DNA from: a virus
Length of the DNA: 64,000 nt
Virus record (IMG/VR): IMGVR_UViG_3300021185_002348
Location: 1 to 64,000 of that record
Reading direction: 5' to 3' (one strand)
The notes below the pieces were generated by a model. It saw only the letters and a list, made by a program, of their open reading frames with translations, did no database searches and was not told the origin of the DNA. Made by a program: the position numbers and the translations under genes. Of the stretch, positions 1 to 6,198 are shown piece after piece. How positions within the stretch are numbered: the stretch's first letter is position 1; each line of letters opens with the position of its first letter.

Positions 1-100
1 CTTGTATTAACTTTTCTCTATCAAAGATAGAAATTTATAATTGTTTTGCGCCTTACGTTTTTTTTAATGATACCAACACCCTCGCGCGCACACGCGTATT

Positions 101-140
101 AAGTATACTGTATACTTTTTTTAATAGAATATAGTATACT
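101..140. promoter_or_regulatory. Possible operator: AAGTATACTGTATACTT palindrome plus third half-site
   Basis: Positions 101-117 read AAGTATACTGTATACTT, a near-perfect palindrome around one central base. A third AGTATACT lies at 133-140, about 1.5 helical turns from the second half-site. Paired half-sites upstream of the first gene suit a dimeric repressor or activator. The protein that would bind is unknown; this is inference from symmetry only. Confidence 0.35.
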
Positions 141-420
141 TGCTCAAAGTTCGACGGAGTGTTAACAAGTATTTGAAAAGTTGTTGCAAATAGTTAAATG
201 GGGTAATTTCGCGTCTGAATTAAATTTATTTTAAAAAAAAAATTAAAAATAATTATAAAAATTAATATTATAATATACTTTTTCAAAATTTATAAATTAA
301 ATATTATTTTTTTTATATATTATTTATATATTTTATTATTTTTATTATAAATATTTTTAATATTAATATAAATTTTATATATTTATATATAATCTATACA
401 AAACCACCACGTATAGGTAT

Positions 421-455
421 AGCTGAACTATCTAGCAATGTCTAATGCTTCAGCT
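421..455 (+). promoter_or_regulatory. 7-bp inverted repeat upstream of first early gene
   Basis: AGCTGAA at 421-427 is complementary to TTCAGCT at 449-455, giving a perfect 7-bp stem with a 21-base loop in the leader of the first gene (start 507). It occupies the position held by the pseudoknot modules in the following intergenic regions, but I could not align it with them. Confidence 0.4.
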
Positions 456-484
456 GAGTATCCTGGCACTAAGTCAGAGCTCAC

Positions 485-510
485 TAACCATCTAAAAAAC
501 AGAACGATGG
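485..510 (+). promoter_or_regulatory. Early leader repeat, copy 1 (decides start at 507)
   Basis: TAACCATCTAAAAAACAGAA followed by CGATGG is identical over 26 bases to the segment at 1595-1620 in front of an unrelated gene. It is nearly repeated at 1071-1095. The repeat ends exactly at an ATG in all three cases, which is why I start the genes at that ATG and not at upstream in-frame ATGs. The A-rich AACAGA element with no Shine-Dalgarno fits translation starts in Bacteroidota. Confidence 0.75.
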
Positions 511-1022
511 AAAGATTAAATGGTAAATTAGAAAGTCTTAAGAAAGCTTTCAAGAAGGTAGACGCACGAAGAATTGCAGTAGTGCAACAACCATCTGTGT
601 CAGTAGGGCACATTGAAATCCACTATGCTAGTAGTGCTAATACATTATACTACGAGGTAAAGAGACACCCAATCTCTAGTGTTATGACATTGTATTTATA
701 CCCTGACAGAGAGAGTCTAATGTATCATATACCTAAGGCTAGAGTATATAAATGTGTAATTACTGACGTAAAATTGATACCCCTGATCATCAAGCGGATA
801 CACAAGGTTAATAGACCATTACATAATTGGGGAGCACCTAATAGCGCTATGTATTATGAATGGACAGCGAGAACTGGTAGACTACATCCAACTGACCAGA
901 TGCTATTAGACAAAATAGCAGAACTCCAAGATTGGGCATGTCAAATGGGCTATCCATTACATGAAGTACTTGCAGAAGAACATAGTTATTATACTTGGTG
1001 TTTTAGAGAACTCAAGAAATAA
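507..1022 (+). CDS. Hypothetical early protein, 171 aa
   Basis: I do not recognise this protein. An upstream in-frame ATG exists at 438, but the 26-base leader repeat shared with the gene at 1617 ends at 507, so 507 is preferred. The product is soluble-looking, with a basic, helical N-terminus (Lys-rich, residues about 1-30) and many Tyr, His and Trp residues afterwards. It has no signal peptide or membrane segment. It is the first gene of the early arm, followed by a pseudoknot module and the next early gene. Function unknown; an early host-takeover role is plausible from position only. Confidence 0.7.
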   Translation: MERLNGKLESLKKAFKKVDARRIAVVQQPSVSVGHIEIHYASSANTLYYEVKRHPISSVMTLYLYPDRESLMYHIPKARVYKCVITDVKLIPLIIKRIHKVNRPLHNWGAPNSAMYYEWTARTGRLHPTDQMLLDKIAELQDWACQMGYPLHEVLAEEHSYYTWCFRELKK

Positions 1023-1035
1023 GCAATCGCTATCA

Positions 1036-1068
1036 CAACACCTAAGCGGGATGTGTTTAAAAGACCGC
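1036..1068 (+). ncRNA. H-type pseudoknot leader module, copy A
   Basis: Stem 1 pairs AACAC (about 1036-1040) with GTGTT (about 1053-1057). Stem 2 pairs GCGG at 1046-1049, inside the stem-1 loop, with CCGC at 1065-1068 after an A-rich loop TTTAAAAGA. This is the arrangement of an H-type pseudoknot. Two more copies (from about 1553 and 2131) keep both stems with changed bases. It starts right after a CTATCAC site, just past the stop of the upstream gene, and 25 bases before the ATG of the next. A cis-acting RNA acting on translation or mRNA processing is inferred. Confidence 0.6.
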
Positions 1069-1070
1069 AT

Positions 1071-1095
1071 TAATCATCTAAAAAACAGAAAGATG
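1071..1095 (+). promoter_or_regulatory. Early leader repeat, copy 2
   Basis: TAATCATCTAAAAAACAGAA then AGATG matches the leader repeats at 485 and 1595 with few differences and ends at the ATG at 1093. It sits directly 3' of pseudoknot module A and selects this start over the upstream in-frame ATG at 961, which lies inside the preceding gene. Confidence 0.65.
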
Positions 1096-1545
1096 AAATT
1101 ATCTAAGAGCGATATAATCGCACAAGCAAAATTAAAAAGAGCAAACAATTCTTTAGCGAGTCGTAAGACTAACTATAAAAAGAATGCCATCAAAGCAGGT
1201 GTAACGTATGAAGCATATGTACATGACAAGCTAGGCATCACACTTGAAGTATTCGAATCAGTTGAGTACTCCTTACCTGGCAGAGCGAAATCAGGTACTG
1301 CACCTACAAAGGGAACACCTGAATGGGCACTCTACAAACGTATTGCATCACGTAAGACGTATACACGACACCTAATACAACTATCCTGTATTGTCGATGA
1401 AACGTGTGATACATTCGAAACGTTTGTAGATAAGTACACCGATGCAAAATCAGTTGACGAGTTCTTCAGTGATGCATACAATGCGGAACACAAAGGATGC
1501 TACAACTACGGTGCTTACAAGCATCTTGATGGTATCTTAGACTAG
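1093..1545 (+). CDS. ASRK-repeat early protein 1, 150 aa
   Basis: Function unknown, but it clearly belongs to a family with the genes at 2888 and 3882 and, more distantly, 7500. Shared features in order are a basic N-terminus, a first ASRKTNYKK motif (residues about 23-31), a segment with KAGV-x-Y-xx-Y, an aromatic SLP-RAKSG segment in the middle, KGTPE, a second ASRKTY motif (about residue 93), and an acidic C-terminal half. The doubled ASRK motif suggests an internal duplication. The basic motifs could bind DNA or RNA, but this is inference. The start at 1093 follows the leader repeat; the in-frame ATG at 961 would overlap the upstream gene. Confidence 0.75.
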   Translation: MKLSKSDIIAQAKLKRANNSLASRKTNYKKNAIKAGVTYEAYVHDKLGITLEVFESVEYSLPGRAKSGTAPTKGTPEWALYKRIASRKTYTRHLIQLSCIVDETCDTFETFVDKYTDAKSVDEFFSDAYNAEHKGCYNYGAYKHLDGILD

Positions 1546-1552
1546 TCACTAT

Positions 1553-1586
1553 CACACACCTAAGGGACATGTGTATAAAAGGTCCC
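1553..1586 (+). ncRNA. H-type pseudoknot leader module, copy B
   Basis: Stem 1 pairs ACAC (just before CTAAG) with GTGT at about 1571-1574. Stem 2 pairs GGGAC at 1564-1568 with GTCCC at 1582-1586 across the loop ATAAAAG. Compared with copy A the stem-2 bases differ (GCGG/CCGC there) but pairing is kept, which is compensatory change. The module overlaps the CTATCAC site at 1549 and precedes leader repeat 1595-1620. Confidence 0.6.
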
Positions 1587-1594
1587 ATTTTTAT

Positions 1595-1620
1595 TAACCA
1601 TCTAAAAAACAGAACGATGG
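1595..1620 (+). promoter_or_regulatory. Early leader repeat, copy 3 (identical to copy 1)
   Basis: Identical over 26 bases to 485-510, although the two downstream proteins are unrelated. It ends at the ATG at 1617, so that start is chosen over the in-frame ATG at 1569 inside pseudoknot module B. Confidence 0.75.
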
Positions 1621-2117
1621 AAAATTTATTAGGATTATCAATTGTAGCATTATTTGTGCTAAGTATTATCATGATTGCGTTAATTAAAGCCTTATCAAGA
1701 CAGGTATTTAGCAATGCAGAAGATGTCGAATCAATATACCGTGACATAAGACGTAATGAAGATTATGCCTCATCAAGCAGAAAACATATGAGTGCTACAT
1801 CTGAAGACGCATGGCAACAAGTGCTTCTCTTGGAAGATAAGGTCGCCGCACTTGAAATGCTTCTTACAGCATTCAAAGAAAGCAATGATGATGTTATAGA
1901 TAACTTAATCTTACAAGACTTAAAGTTACACGGCGAGATTGAGAATGTAAATAATCAACTCGAGTTTCATTGCGAACGTATTGGCGATGATATGCATGTT
2001 GAAGACATCGATGTGTATGATTGGATTGCAGAACGTGATGCAGAGTTTGCAAATAAATGCAAATGCTCATACAGATATACGCCTGACGGTAAACTCCAGG
2101 ATAGATTTGGAAAATAA
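1617..2117 (+). CDS. Membrane-anchored coiled-coil early protein, 166 aa
   Basis: The first 25 or so residues form one hydrophobic segment rich in Leu, Ile, Val and Phe, consistent with an N-terminal membrane anchor or uncleaved signal. The rest is acidic and predicted helical, with heptad-like spacing in the middle (residues about 60-130), and so may be a coiled coil facing the cytoplasm or periplasm. A short Cys-x-Cys lies near the C-terminus. The protein was not recognised. It lies in the early cassette between pseudoknot modules B and C. A role in changing the host membrane early in infection is possible but unsupported. Confidence 0.7.
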   Translation: MENLLGLSIVALFVLSIIMIALIKALSRQVFSNAEDVESIYRDIRRNEDYASSSRKHMSATSEDAWQQVLLLEDKVAALEMLLTAFKESNDDVIDNLILQDLKLHGEIENVNNQLEFHCERIGDDMHVEDIDVYDWIAERDAEFANKCKCSYRYTPDGKLQDRFGK

Positions 2118-2130
2118 TTGATTACTATCA

Positions 2131-2161
2131 CGCACCTAATGGGGATGTGCCTAAAAGCCCC
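2131..2161 (+). ncRNA. H-type pseudoknot leader module, copy C
   Basis: Stem 1 pairs GCAC (about 2132-2135) with GTGC at about 2147-2150. Stem 2 pairs GGGG at 2141-2144 with CCCC at 2158-2161 across the loop CTAAAAG. Both stems differ from copies A and B yet still pair. It directly follows the CTATCAC site at 2125 and lies 21 bases before the ATG at 2183. Confidence 0.6.
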
Positions 2162-2182
2162 TTCTTTTTAAAACAACAGATT

Positions 2183-2386
2183 ATGAACACAATTAAATTA
2201 AATCAAGAAGAAGTAAAAGCAGTATTAACCGAACTGTCTGATGACTTAGTAATTTTTCTGCATGGACGTGTAGAAGAGATAATAGAAAATAATCATGGTA
2301 AAGAGGCATCTATAGAACAGATGGATGATATACTCGATCAAGTATATTATAGCTTATACTGTGAAGTAAACGATAAAAATAACTAA
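2183..2386 (+). CDS. Small acidic early protein, 67 aa
   Basis: Not recognised. It is a short acidic protein, probably all helical, with no Cys pairs and no membrane segment. The start at 2183 follows the leader AAAACAACAGATT; the in-frame ATG at 2147 falls inside pseudoknot module C and is rejected. It is closely followed by another small gene with the near-identical leader AAAAACAGATT, which suggests co-transcription. Confidence 0.65.
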   Translation: MNTIKLNQEEVKAVLTELSDDLVIFLHGRVEEIIENNHGKEASIEQMDDILDQVYYSLYCEVNDKNN

Positions 2387-2401
2387 AATAAAAAACAGAT
2401 T

Positions 2402-2563
2402 ATGAAAACATTCAAAGAAGAAATTATCGCAAAGGAAATCGATGCAGCAGTTGCTAGATTTAAAGAAGCTCTTAGAGAGGCAGACAATGCTGAAGAGCAC
2501 GTGCACGTTATACGTACACTAGAATTTAAAATCGGAATGATACGATTAAAACATGAAGATTAA
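2402..2563 (+). CDS. Small helical early protein, 53 aa
   Basis: A 53-residue frame starts at the ATG after leader AAAAACAGATT, the same leader form used by the preceding gene. The product begins MKTFKEEIIAKEID and ends KHED. It is charged and probably a single long helix pair. Function unknown. The shared leader, the codon use and the lack of any other frame support it as a real gene. Confidence 0.6.
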   Translation: MKTFKEEIIAKEIDAAVARFKEALREADNAEEHVHVIRTLEFKIGMIRLKHED

Positions 2564-2571
2564 TTAATTAC

Positions 2572-2599
2572 AGAGGTATGCCTTCACGGGTGTACCTCT
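2572..2599 (+). terminator. Stem-loop after early cassette, possible terminator
   Basis: AGAGGTA at 2572-2578 pairs with TACCTCT at 2593-2599 (7 bp, 14-base loop). It follows the stop codon of the 53-aa gene by 9 bases. There is no clear T-tract after the stem, so termination is uncertain. Confidence 0.45.
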
Positions 2600-2600
2600 T

Positions 2601-2651
2601 GTGATAGTGATTAAGCCGAGCAGCCACCAATACGAGCCCAGTTACTATCGC
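2601..2651 (+). repeat. 10-bp inverted repeat carrying a CTATCGC site
   Basis: GTGATAGTGA at 2601-2610 pairs with TTACTATCGC at 2642-2651 over 10 bp, allowing two G-U pairs. The right arm is one of the dispersed CTATCRC sites and the left arm is its inverted copy. The same structure recurs at 3513-3545. Confidence 0.5.
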
Positions 2652-2887
2652 GGATCTTACATGTAGATATATATATATTTGGAATATACAATAATATATT
2701 ATAATTTTAATTAATTTATTTATTTTATAATATTTTATATATTTTTATTAATTTATTTTTTTTATTTAAATAATTTTTGTATATTTAATTTATAATTCAA
2801 AACAACATATAATTGTATGTTCTGCTGAGTTTTCGGGTAGCACACGTGAGCTGTTTAACTAATCATTAATCTTCAAAATATATTATT

Positions 2888-3349
2888 ATGAAGACTGTAA
2901 AATTATCCAAAAAACAAATCATTATTAACACGCTAAACGCAACAAAACTGAAAAACAGTTGCGCGAGTCGTAAGACTAACTACAAGAAAGCTGCAAGAAA
3001 AGCGGGTGTAGATTATGCCGACTATGTGAAAGCCAAATGCGATGTTACTATCGCGGTATTCGAAGACTATAACTGGTCGCTACCCGCAAGAGCTAAGTCT
3101 GGCTCAATGCCCGCTAAAGGCACTCCGGAGTACAACGAATACAAAAGTGTAGCAAGTCGTAAGACATACATGAAAGCCGTACTGCAAGCAGCCGAATGCA
3201 TCGACGATAAGTGTACAAATCTAGAATACTTTGTCAAGAAGTACACATCCGCTGCAACAACGCAGGAGTTCTTATCTACAGAATACTGCAAGGCTAACAA
3301 ATCAAGCTACAGTGTACGCGGTTATGAATTCTTAAGCGAATTCCACTAG
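2888..3349 (+). CDS. ASRK-repeat early protein 2, 153 aa
   Basis: A close paralogue of the gene at 1093. Both carry the first ASRKTNYKK motif (here about residue 27), a KAGVDYADYV segment, SLPARAKSG, KGTPEY, and a second ASRKTY motif (about residue 96). The pI looks basic. The DNA around the first motif is also strongly conserved between copies (GCGAGTCGTAAGACTAACTA), indicating recent duplication. It has five to six Cys residues that the first copy mostly lacks. It is followed two bases later by a membrane micropeptide gene. Function unknown. Confidence 0.8.
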   Translation: MKTVKLSKKQIIINTLNATKLKNSCASRKTNYKKAARKAGVDYADYVKAKCDVTIAVFEDYNWSLPARAKSGSMPAKGTPEYNEYKSVASRKTYMKAVLQAAECIDDKCTNLEYFVKKYTSAATTQEFLSTEYCKANKSSYSVRGYEFLSEFH

Positions 3350-3350
3350 A

Positions 3351-3437
3351 ATGTTATTCGGATATATAATTACAGCTCTACTTGCACTCTGTGCGGTAGG
3401 CTGTATTATCGGATGTGTTGTGTATGTCGTTAAATAA
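3351..3437 (+). CDS. Membrane micropeptide, 28 aa
   Basis: The ATG lies one base after the stop of the ASRK gene. It encodes 28 residues, nearly all hydrophobic, with several Cys and Gly and a C-terminal VVK. This is a single membrane-spanning segment. A terminator follows at 3454. Such tiny membrane proteins recur in this arm (11297, 19119). It could be a chance frame, but the tight placement and hydrophobicity favour a gene. Confidence 0.45.
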   Translation: MLFGYIITALLALCAVGCIIGCVVYVVK

Positions 3438-3453
3438 GCATACGTACTTAATC

Positions 3454-3484
3454 AAGGGGTGTCTTCGGGCATCCTTTTTTTTTG
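3454..3484 (+). terminator. Rho-independent terminator with UUCG tetraloop
   Basis: AAGGGGTGTC at 3454-3463 and GGCATCCTT at 3468-3476 form a stem of about 9-10 bp with G-U pairs, closed by a TTCG tetraloop and followed by a long run of T. This ends the unit containing the ASRK gene 2 and the micropeptide. Confidence 0.8.
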
Positions 3485-3512
3485 GCTTATTTTTTTTTTG
3501 ACTGTGAATTCG

Positions 3513-3545
3513 GTGATAGTGATGCGGCTGAGGCCTCGCTATCGC
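3513..3545 (+). repeat. 10-bp inverted repeat carrying a CTATCGC site, second copy
   Basis: GTGATAGTGA at 3513-3522 pairs with TCGCTATCGC at 3536-3545 over 10 bp with two G-U pairs. An inner GGC/GCC can extend the hairpin. The left arm is identical in sequence to the one at 2601-2610. Confidence 0.5.
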
Positions 3546-3881
3546 AATCTGAACACACATTCTTTATTATTGTTGCCGTATAACTCACATTCCGCTATCG
3601 CAGGCGCGTCTCACAGCTGAAATTATGCACTTTTTGATCATCACAGGTAGTTTACTAAGCTATAAAGATAGGTGGGATAATACCACTATAAAAACAAACA
3701 ATCGTAATTTAATCAGATATAAAGCTCACAATAATTTTAAAATACTGTGAAATAAGGATTTTATTATTATTTTAATTATTATATTTATTTATAATTATTA
3801 AAGTACAGTATATCACAGTCTGAGCTTGATAATTGGATAGTTCAATTAGTTATTAACCATTGATTAAAACAAACAGAAATC

Positions 3882-4394
3882 ATGGCTACAATTACAATCA
3901 AAAAATCTTCAATCGAAGAAATCAAGCAAGAGCTTGCAAACAAAAGAGCTGGTAAGAACTTTGCGTCTAGAAAGACCAATACGAAAAAGTTTGCCAAAAA
4001 ACACAATCTTTATTTGCCGTCAGGCGAAAAATCAATTTATGATGACAATATAGATTGGACAGCCGCTATCAAACAGAAGTATGACACTACCTTCGAGGTA
4101 TGGTCGGATATTCATTGGAAGAGTAAGAAAGTAAGTACTCGCAATCTGAAAGATATGACAGACGAAGAGTATAAGTCGTACAAAAATGCGGCCAGTAGAA
4201 AATGCAGATTTAATGCACAATTGAAAATCACGGGTGTAAGTTTAGACGACTTTCTTACTCACATATGTGTTAACGAAGCCAAATTTTTCTCAGACGAATA
4301 TCAAGACGAACATAAAGTTACAAAAGGTAACAAAGTGAGTGTTTACAATCTTGAATATTGGTTAGATACGATCATGGAAATCATGCCTGAATAA
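3882..4394 (+). CDS. ASRK-repeat early protein 3, 170 aa
   Basis: Third member of the ASRK family. It has a first ASRKTNTKKFAKKH motif (residues about 27-40) and a longer middle part than its paralogues. A second ASRK motif (NAASRKCRF, about residue 106) is followed by an acidic C-terminal half with FFSDEYQDEH, matching FFSDAYNAEH in copy 1. The leader AAACAGAAATC precedes the ATG. It lies after a gene-free promoter-like region and before a hairpin with CTATCAC at 4406. Function unknown; the conserved basic motifs suggest nucleic-acid binding. Confidence 0.8.
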   Translation: MATITIKKSSIEEIKQELANKRAGKNFASRKTNTKKFAKKHNLYLPSGEKSIYDDNIDWTAAIKQKYDTTFEVWSDIHWKSKKVSTRNLKDMTDEEYKSYKNAASRKCRFNAQLKITGVSLDDFLTHICVNEAKFFSDEYQDEHKVTKGNKVSVYNLEYWLDTIMEIMPE

Positions 4395-4405
4395 ACACAG
4401 TTTCA

Positions 4406-4450
4406 CTATCACGACTGGGAATAACTCTCAGTCGTGTTTATAAGTCCAAA
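4406..4450 (+). ncRNA. Hairpin leader, divergent relative of the pseudoknot modules
   Basis: CACGACTG pairs with CAGTCGTG over 8 bp with an 11-base loop that begins GGGA; GTGTTTATAAGTCC follows. The 3' part aligns with GTGTTTAAAAGACCGC of module A. The CTATCAC site supplies the first bases of the stem. A short second stem (GGA with TCC) could form, so it may be a fourth, lengthened version of the module. It stands in front of the gene at 4478. Confidence 0.45.
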
Positions 4451-4477
4451 TTAATCACAAACAGTAATATCAAAAAG

Positions 4478-4984
4478 ATGGAAAAAACAGTTAAAAATTG
4501 CACAATTTGCAATCAAGTCGGCCAAAGCCGATGTCCAGAACACGTAGTTGTAGATCATTTCGACCAAAAATTCCACGAGTGGATGTCTTCAGACAATGTA
4601 ATTAAGCTTGATTCGGACCAATATACTACACAGTGTACTCAATACACTTGGAAAATGACACAGAATGAACTCGCAAGTTATTTCTACAAAGAATATTATC
4701 GGTTAGACTTCCCAGACAAAGAAGTTCTATTGACTATTCGTCCAGAAAAAATTACGATTAAAAATATATCAACTGGAGAAACAGAAGAAGTAGAATCAGA
4801 CGGAGGACTCACATCTATAACTACAGAGGTAGACGAATTCAACAGAAGAGTGGATGAAGATGCCAGAGAGAGTTTATACAATCAATATATACAGGAATAT
4901 TCTTACGTAGGGGATTTACCTATATCGGATGATATGAAACAGAGAATCATAACAGATATGATCGATTGTACGTTACACAGTTAA
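4478..4984 (+). CDS. Early protein with N-terminal zinc-ribbon-like motif, 168 aa
   Basis: The N-terminus has Cys-x-x-Cys followed by Cys and His (CTICNQVGQSRCPEH, residues about 8-22), which could form a small zinc site. The rest is acidic with mixed helix and strand and no membrane segment. Family not recognised. The start follows an A-rich leader with AAACAG further upstream and is separated by only 33 bases from the next gene. A regulatory or adaptor role is a guess from the zinc-type motif. Confidence 0.7.
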   Translation: MEKTVKNCTICNQVGQSRCPEHVVVDHFDQKFHEWMSSDNVIKLDSDQYTTQCTQYTWKMTQNELASYFYKEYYRLDFPDKEVLLTIRPEKITIKNISTGETEEVESDGGLTSITTEVDEFNRRVDEDARESLYNQYIQEYSYVGDLPISDDMKQRIITDMIDCTLHS

Positions 4985-5017
4985 ATTTTAAACAAACATT
5001 TTAAACAAACAGAAATT

Positions 5018-5422
5018 ATGTCAGTAAGTATTACATGCGACAATTGTCACAACTTTCTTGGCTACGGCCGAGAACTACCAATAGATGTTCACTGCAGCGA
5101 ATGCGGTGAGAATACATACAACGATTACGGTTATACGGATGAAGACGAAGGAATCGATAAAGAGGAAGATACAGTTTCACTATCACAACCTGAACCTGCA
5201 CCGATACACTACATTCCGAATATGAAAAAACTGCAGATGATCAAGCAGATTTTAAACATGCGGAAAATTAATCTTGAAGCAGATATATACGTCAGTGGAG
5301 CATTTCCCGATCTTGTAGATGAATTAGAAGTCCGGAAAGAACTGTTAGATTATATAAATGTATTAATCGACATCGAACAAGACTATCCGATATTAGGCAT
5401 ACAGAAACTAAACAATAATTAA
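5018..5422 (+). CDS. Zinc-ribbon early protein, 134 aa
   Basis: The N-terminal 40 residues contain two Cys-x-x-Cys knuckles (CDNCHNF at about 7-13 and CSECGE at about 29-34), a classic zinc ribbon. An acidic linker follows (DEDEGIDKEED), then a helical C-terminal half. Leader AAACAAACAGAAATT precedes the ATG. Its neighbours at 4478 and 5916 also have Cys-rich N-termini. Zinc ribbons of this size in phages are often transcription or recombination accessories, but no specific family was identified. Confidence 0.7.
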   Translation: MSVSITCDNCHNFLGYGRELPIDVHCSECGENTYNDYGYTDEDEGIDKEEDTVSLSQPEPAPIHYIPNMKKLQMIKQILNMRKINLEADIYVSGAFPDLVDELEVRKELLDYINVLIDIEQDYPILGIQKLNNN

Positions 5423-5436
5423 AAAACGATCGAAAA

Positions 5437-5748
5437 ATGGATTTAAATACAATCGAAAAGCAATTGACGGACAAGTCAATCGGAGACATCAGAAAGTGTG
5501 CACAAGAAATAGTTAACGTATTGAAAGCTTTCTCCGAAGATAAAACAGGCAAAATCAGAAACGGAATACATTGGCCGGTAAACCGCGATTATAATAGTAG
5601 AACTGATAGTTACACATACCAATATAGTCATTTGGATTATCATAGATTAGAAAAAATCATTATTGAATCTATACAAAATGATCTGTTGGATGATATAGTC
5701 AAAAAGAAAACTACAGATTTATTATCAAAGTTAGAGCTATTAGATTAA
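5437..5748 (+). CDS. Hypothetical helical early protein, 103 aa
   Basis: Not recognised. A mostly helical, charged protein with no Cys pairs or membrane segment. It follows the zinc-ribbon gene by 14 bases and shares its transcript, which ends at the terminator at 5756-5781. Confidence 0.65.
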   Translation: MDLNTIEKQLTDKSIGDIRKCAQEIVNVLKAFSEDKTGKIRNGIHWPVNRDYNSRTDSYTYQYSHLDYHRLEKIIIESIQNDLLDDIVKKKTTDLLSKLELLD

Positions 5749-5755
5749 TATTAAA

Positions 5756-5781
5756 AGGCTGATTAAGTTCAGTCTTTTTTT
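5756..5781 (+). terminator. Rho-independent terminator
   Basis: AGGCTGA at 5756-5762 pairs with TCAGTCT at 5769-5775 (7 bp, one G-U pair), followed by a run of seven T. It ends the unit 3882-5748. Confidence 0.75.
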
Positions 5782-5804
5782 ATCACAGTCTCGCTATCAC
5801 AGTC
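5782..5804 (+). repeat. Tandem TATCACAGTC repeat
   Basis: TATCACAGTC occurs at 5781-5790 and 5795-5804, and once more at 3811-3820, each time between a terminator and the next promoter-like region. The second copy contains the CTATCAC heptamer. It may be an extended form of the dispersed site or an operator. Confidence 0.4.
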
Positions 5805-5842
5805 AAAATTTTAGCTGAGAATTGATCAATTATGACTTAGCT

Positions 5843-5864
5843 AAGTAACTGTATAAATCGGGGA
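5843..5864 (+). promoter_or_regulatory. Promoter/operator-like repeat, copy 1
   Basis: AAGTAACTGTATAAATCGGGGA differs at two positions from 7419-7440. Both copies are followed by an AT-rich stretch and then, 52 and 60 bases later, by an ATG. No gene lies between, so these are probably related promoters or operators. Confidence 0.5.
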
Positions 5865-5915
5865 AATTTTAAAATTTTTTTTATTATTTTTATTTATAAT
5901 TAATTAATCACAGAC

Positions 5916-6179
5916 ATGAAACAAACAGAAATTACCATCCCGAAGTGTTGCGCATCTTGCAAAAAGCTCATCCATCCTTTACGGTTAAAAGTATTACCGC
6001 ATGCAAATACATGCGTAAATTGTAGCACGGCTAAACCAGTCGGTTGTGTTCCAATCAACAGCCACAAGACTGGCAATACAATTCAAATATTACCGCATGA
6101 TATGGCGGCCAGCATGAACAAAAATTGCGCACGTTCAGGCTATGGTATCACCCGATCATTACGTGGTAAAAACGGTTAA
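5916..6179 (+). CDS. TraR/DksA-like zinc-finger protein, 87 aa
   Basis: The N-terminal half has two Cys-x-x-Cys pairs (CASCKK, CVNCSTAK) separated by about 20 residues with L-x-x-LPHANTCVNC. This resembles the four-Cys zinc finger of TraR/DksA-type proteins, in which the finger sits against RNA polymerase. The C-terminal part is basic. TraR-like phage proteins can bind the secondary channel of host RNA polymerase and change promoter choice; whether this short version keeps the acidic coiled-coil tip is doubtful, since I see none. Leader ends CACAGAC before the ATG. First gene of a new unit. Confidence 0.5.
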   Translation: MKQTEITIPKCCASCKKLIHPLRLKVLPHANTCVNCSTAKPVGCVPINSHKTGNTIQILPHDMAASMNKNCARSGYGITRSLRGKNG

Positions 6180-6198
6180 ACTTAAACAATTAGAAATT

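Larger units (their letters stand above)
1..506. other. Gene-free AT-rich left segment
   Basis: No convincing reading frame lies here. It holds a short GC-alternating patch (about 82-97), a palindrome-like repeat of AGTATAC (101-140), and an almost pure A/T tract (about 225-395). This is followed by an inverted repeat, AGCTGAA at 421-427 and TTCAGCT at 449-455, and the leader of the first gene. The composition and the position at the head of the early arm fit a promoter/operator region or a replication origin. No DnaA box (TTATCCACA) was seen, so the origin idea is only inference. Confidence 0.6.
2564..2887. other. Gene-free intergenic region with hairpins and AT tract
   Basis: No gene is seen. 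In order it holds a stem-loop at 2572-2599, a 10-bp inverted repeat containing a CTATCGC site at 2601-2651, an almost pure A/T tract at about 2665-2800, and a leader before the ASRK gene at 2888. The arrangement (hairpins, then AT-rich stretch, then gene) is repeated at 3438-3881 and, shorter, at 5749-5915 and 7380-7499, so each probably ends one transcription unit and starts the next. Confidence 0.6.
3438..3881. other. Gene-free region: terminator, site-bearing hairpin, AT tract
   Basis: No gene is seen. It holds a strong terminator (3454-3484), an inverted repeat with a CTATCGC site (3513-3545), another CTATCGC at 3595, an A/T-rich stretch (about 3715-3805), a TATCACAGTC element at 3811-3820 that recurs twice near 5781-5804, and the leader of the ASRK gene at 3882. 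A promoter for the next unit probably lies in the AT-rich part. Confidence 0.55.

Noticed and set aside
438-506. Upstream in-frame ATG for the first gene
   Set aside because: The 26-base leader repeat shared with 1595-1620 ends at 507, and the extension encodes nothing like a domain.
961-1092. Extended N-terminus of ASRK protein 1
   Set aside because: It would overlap the previous gene and translate the pseudoknot module; paralogues begin at the equivalent of 1093.
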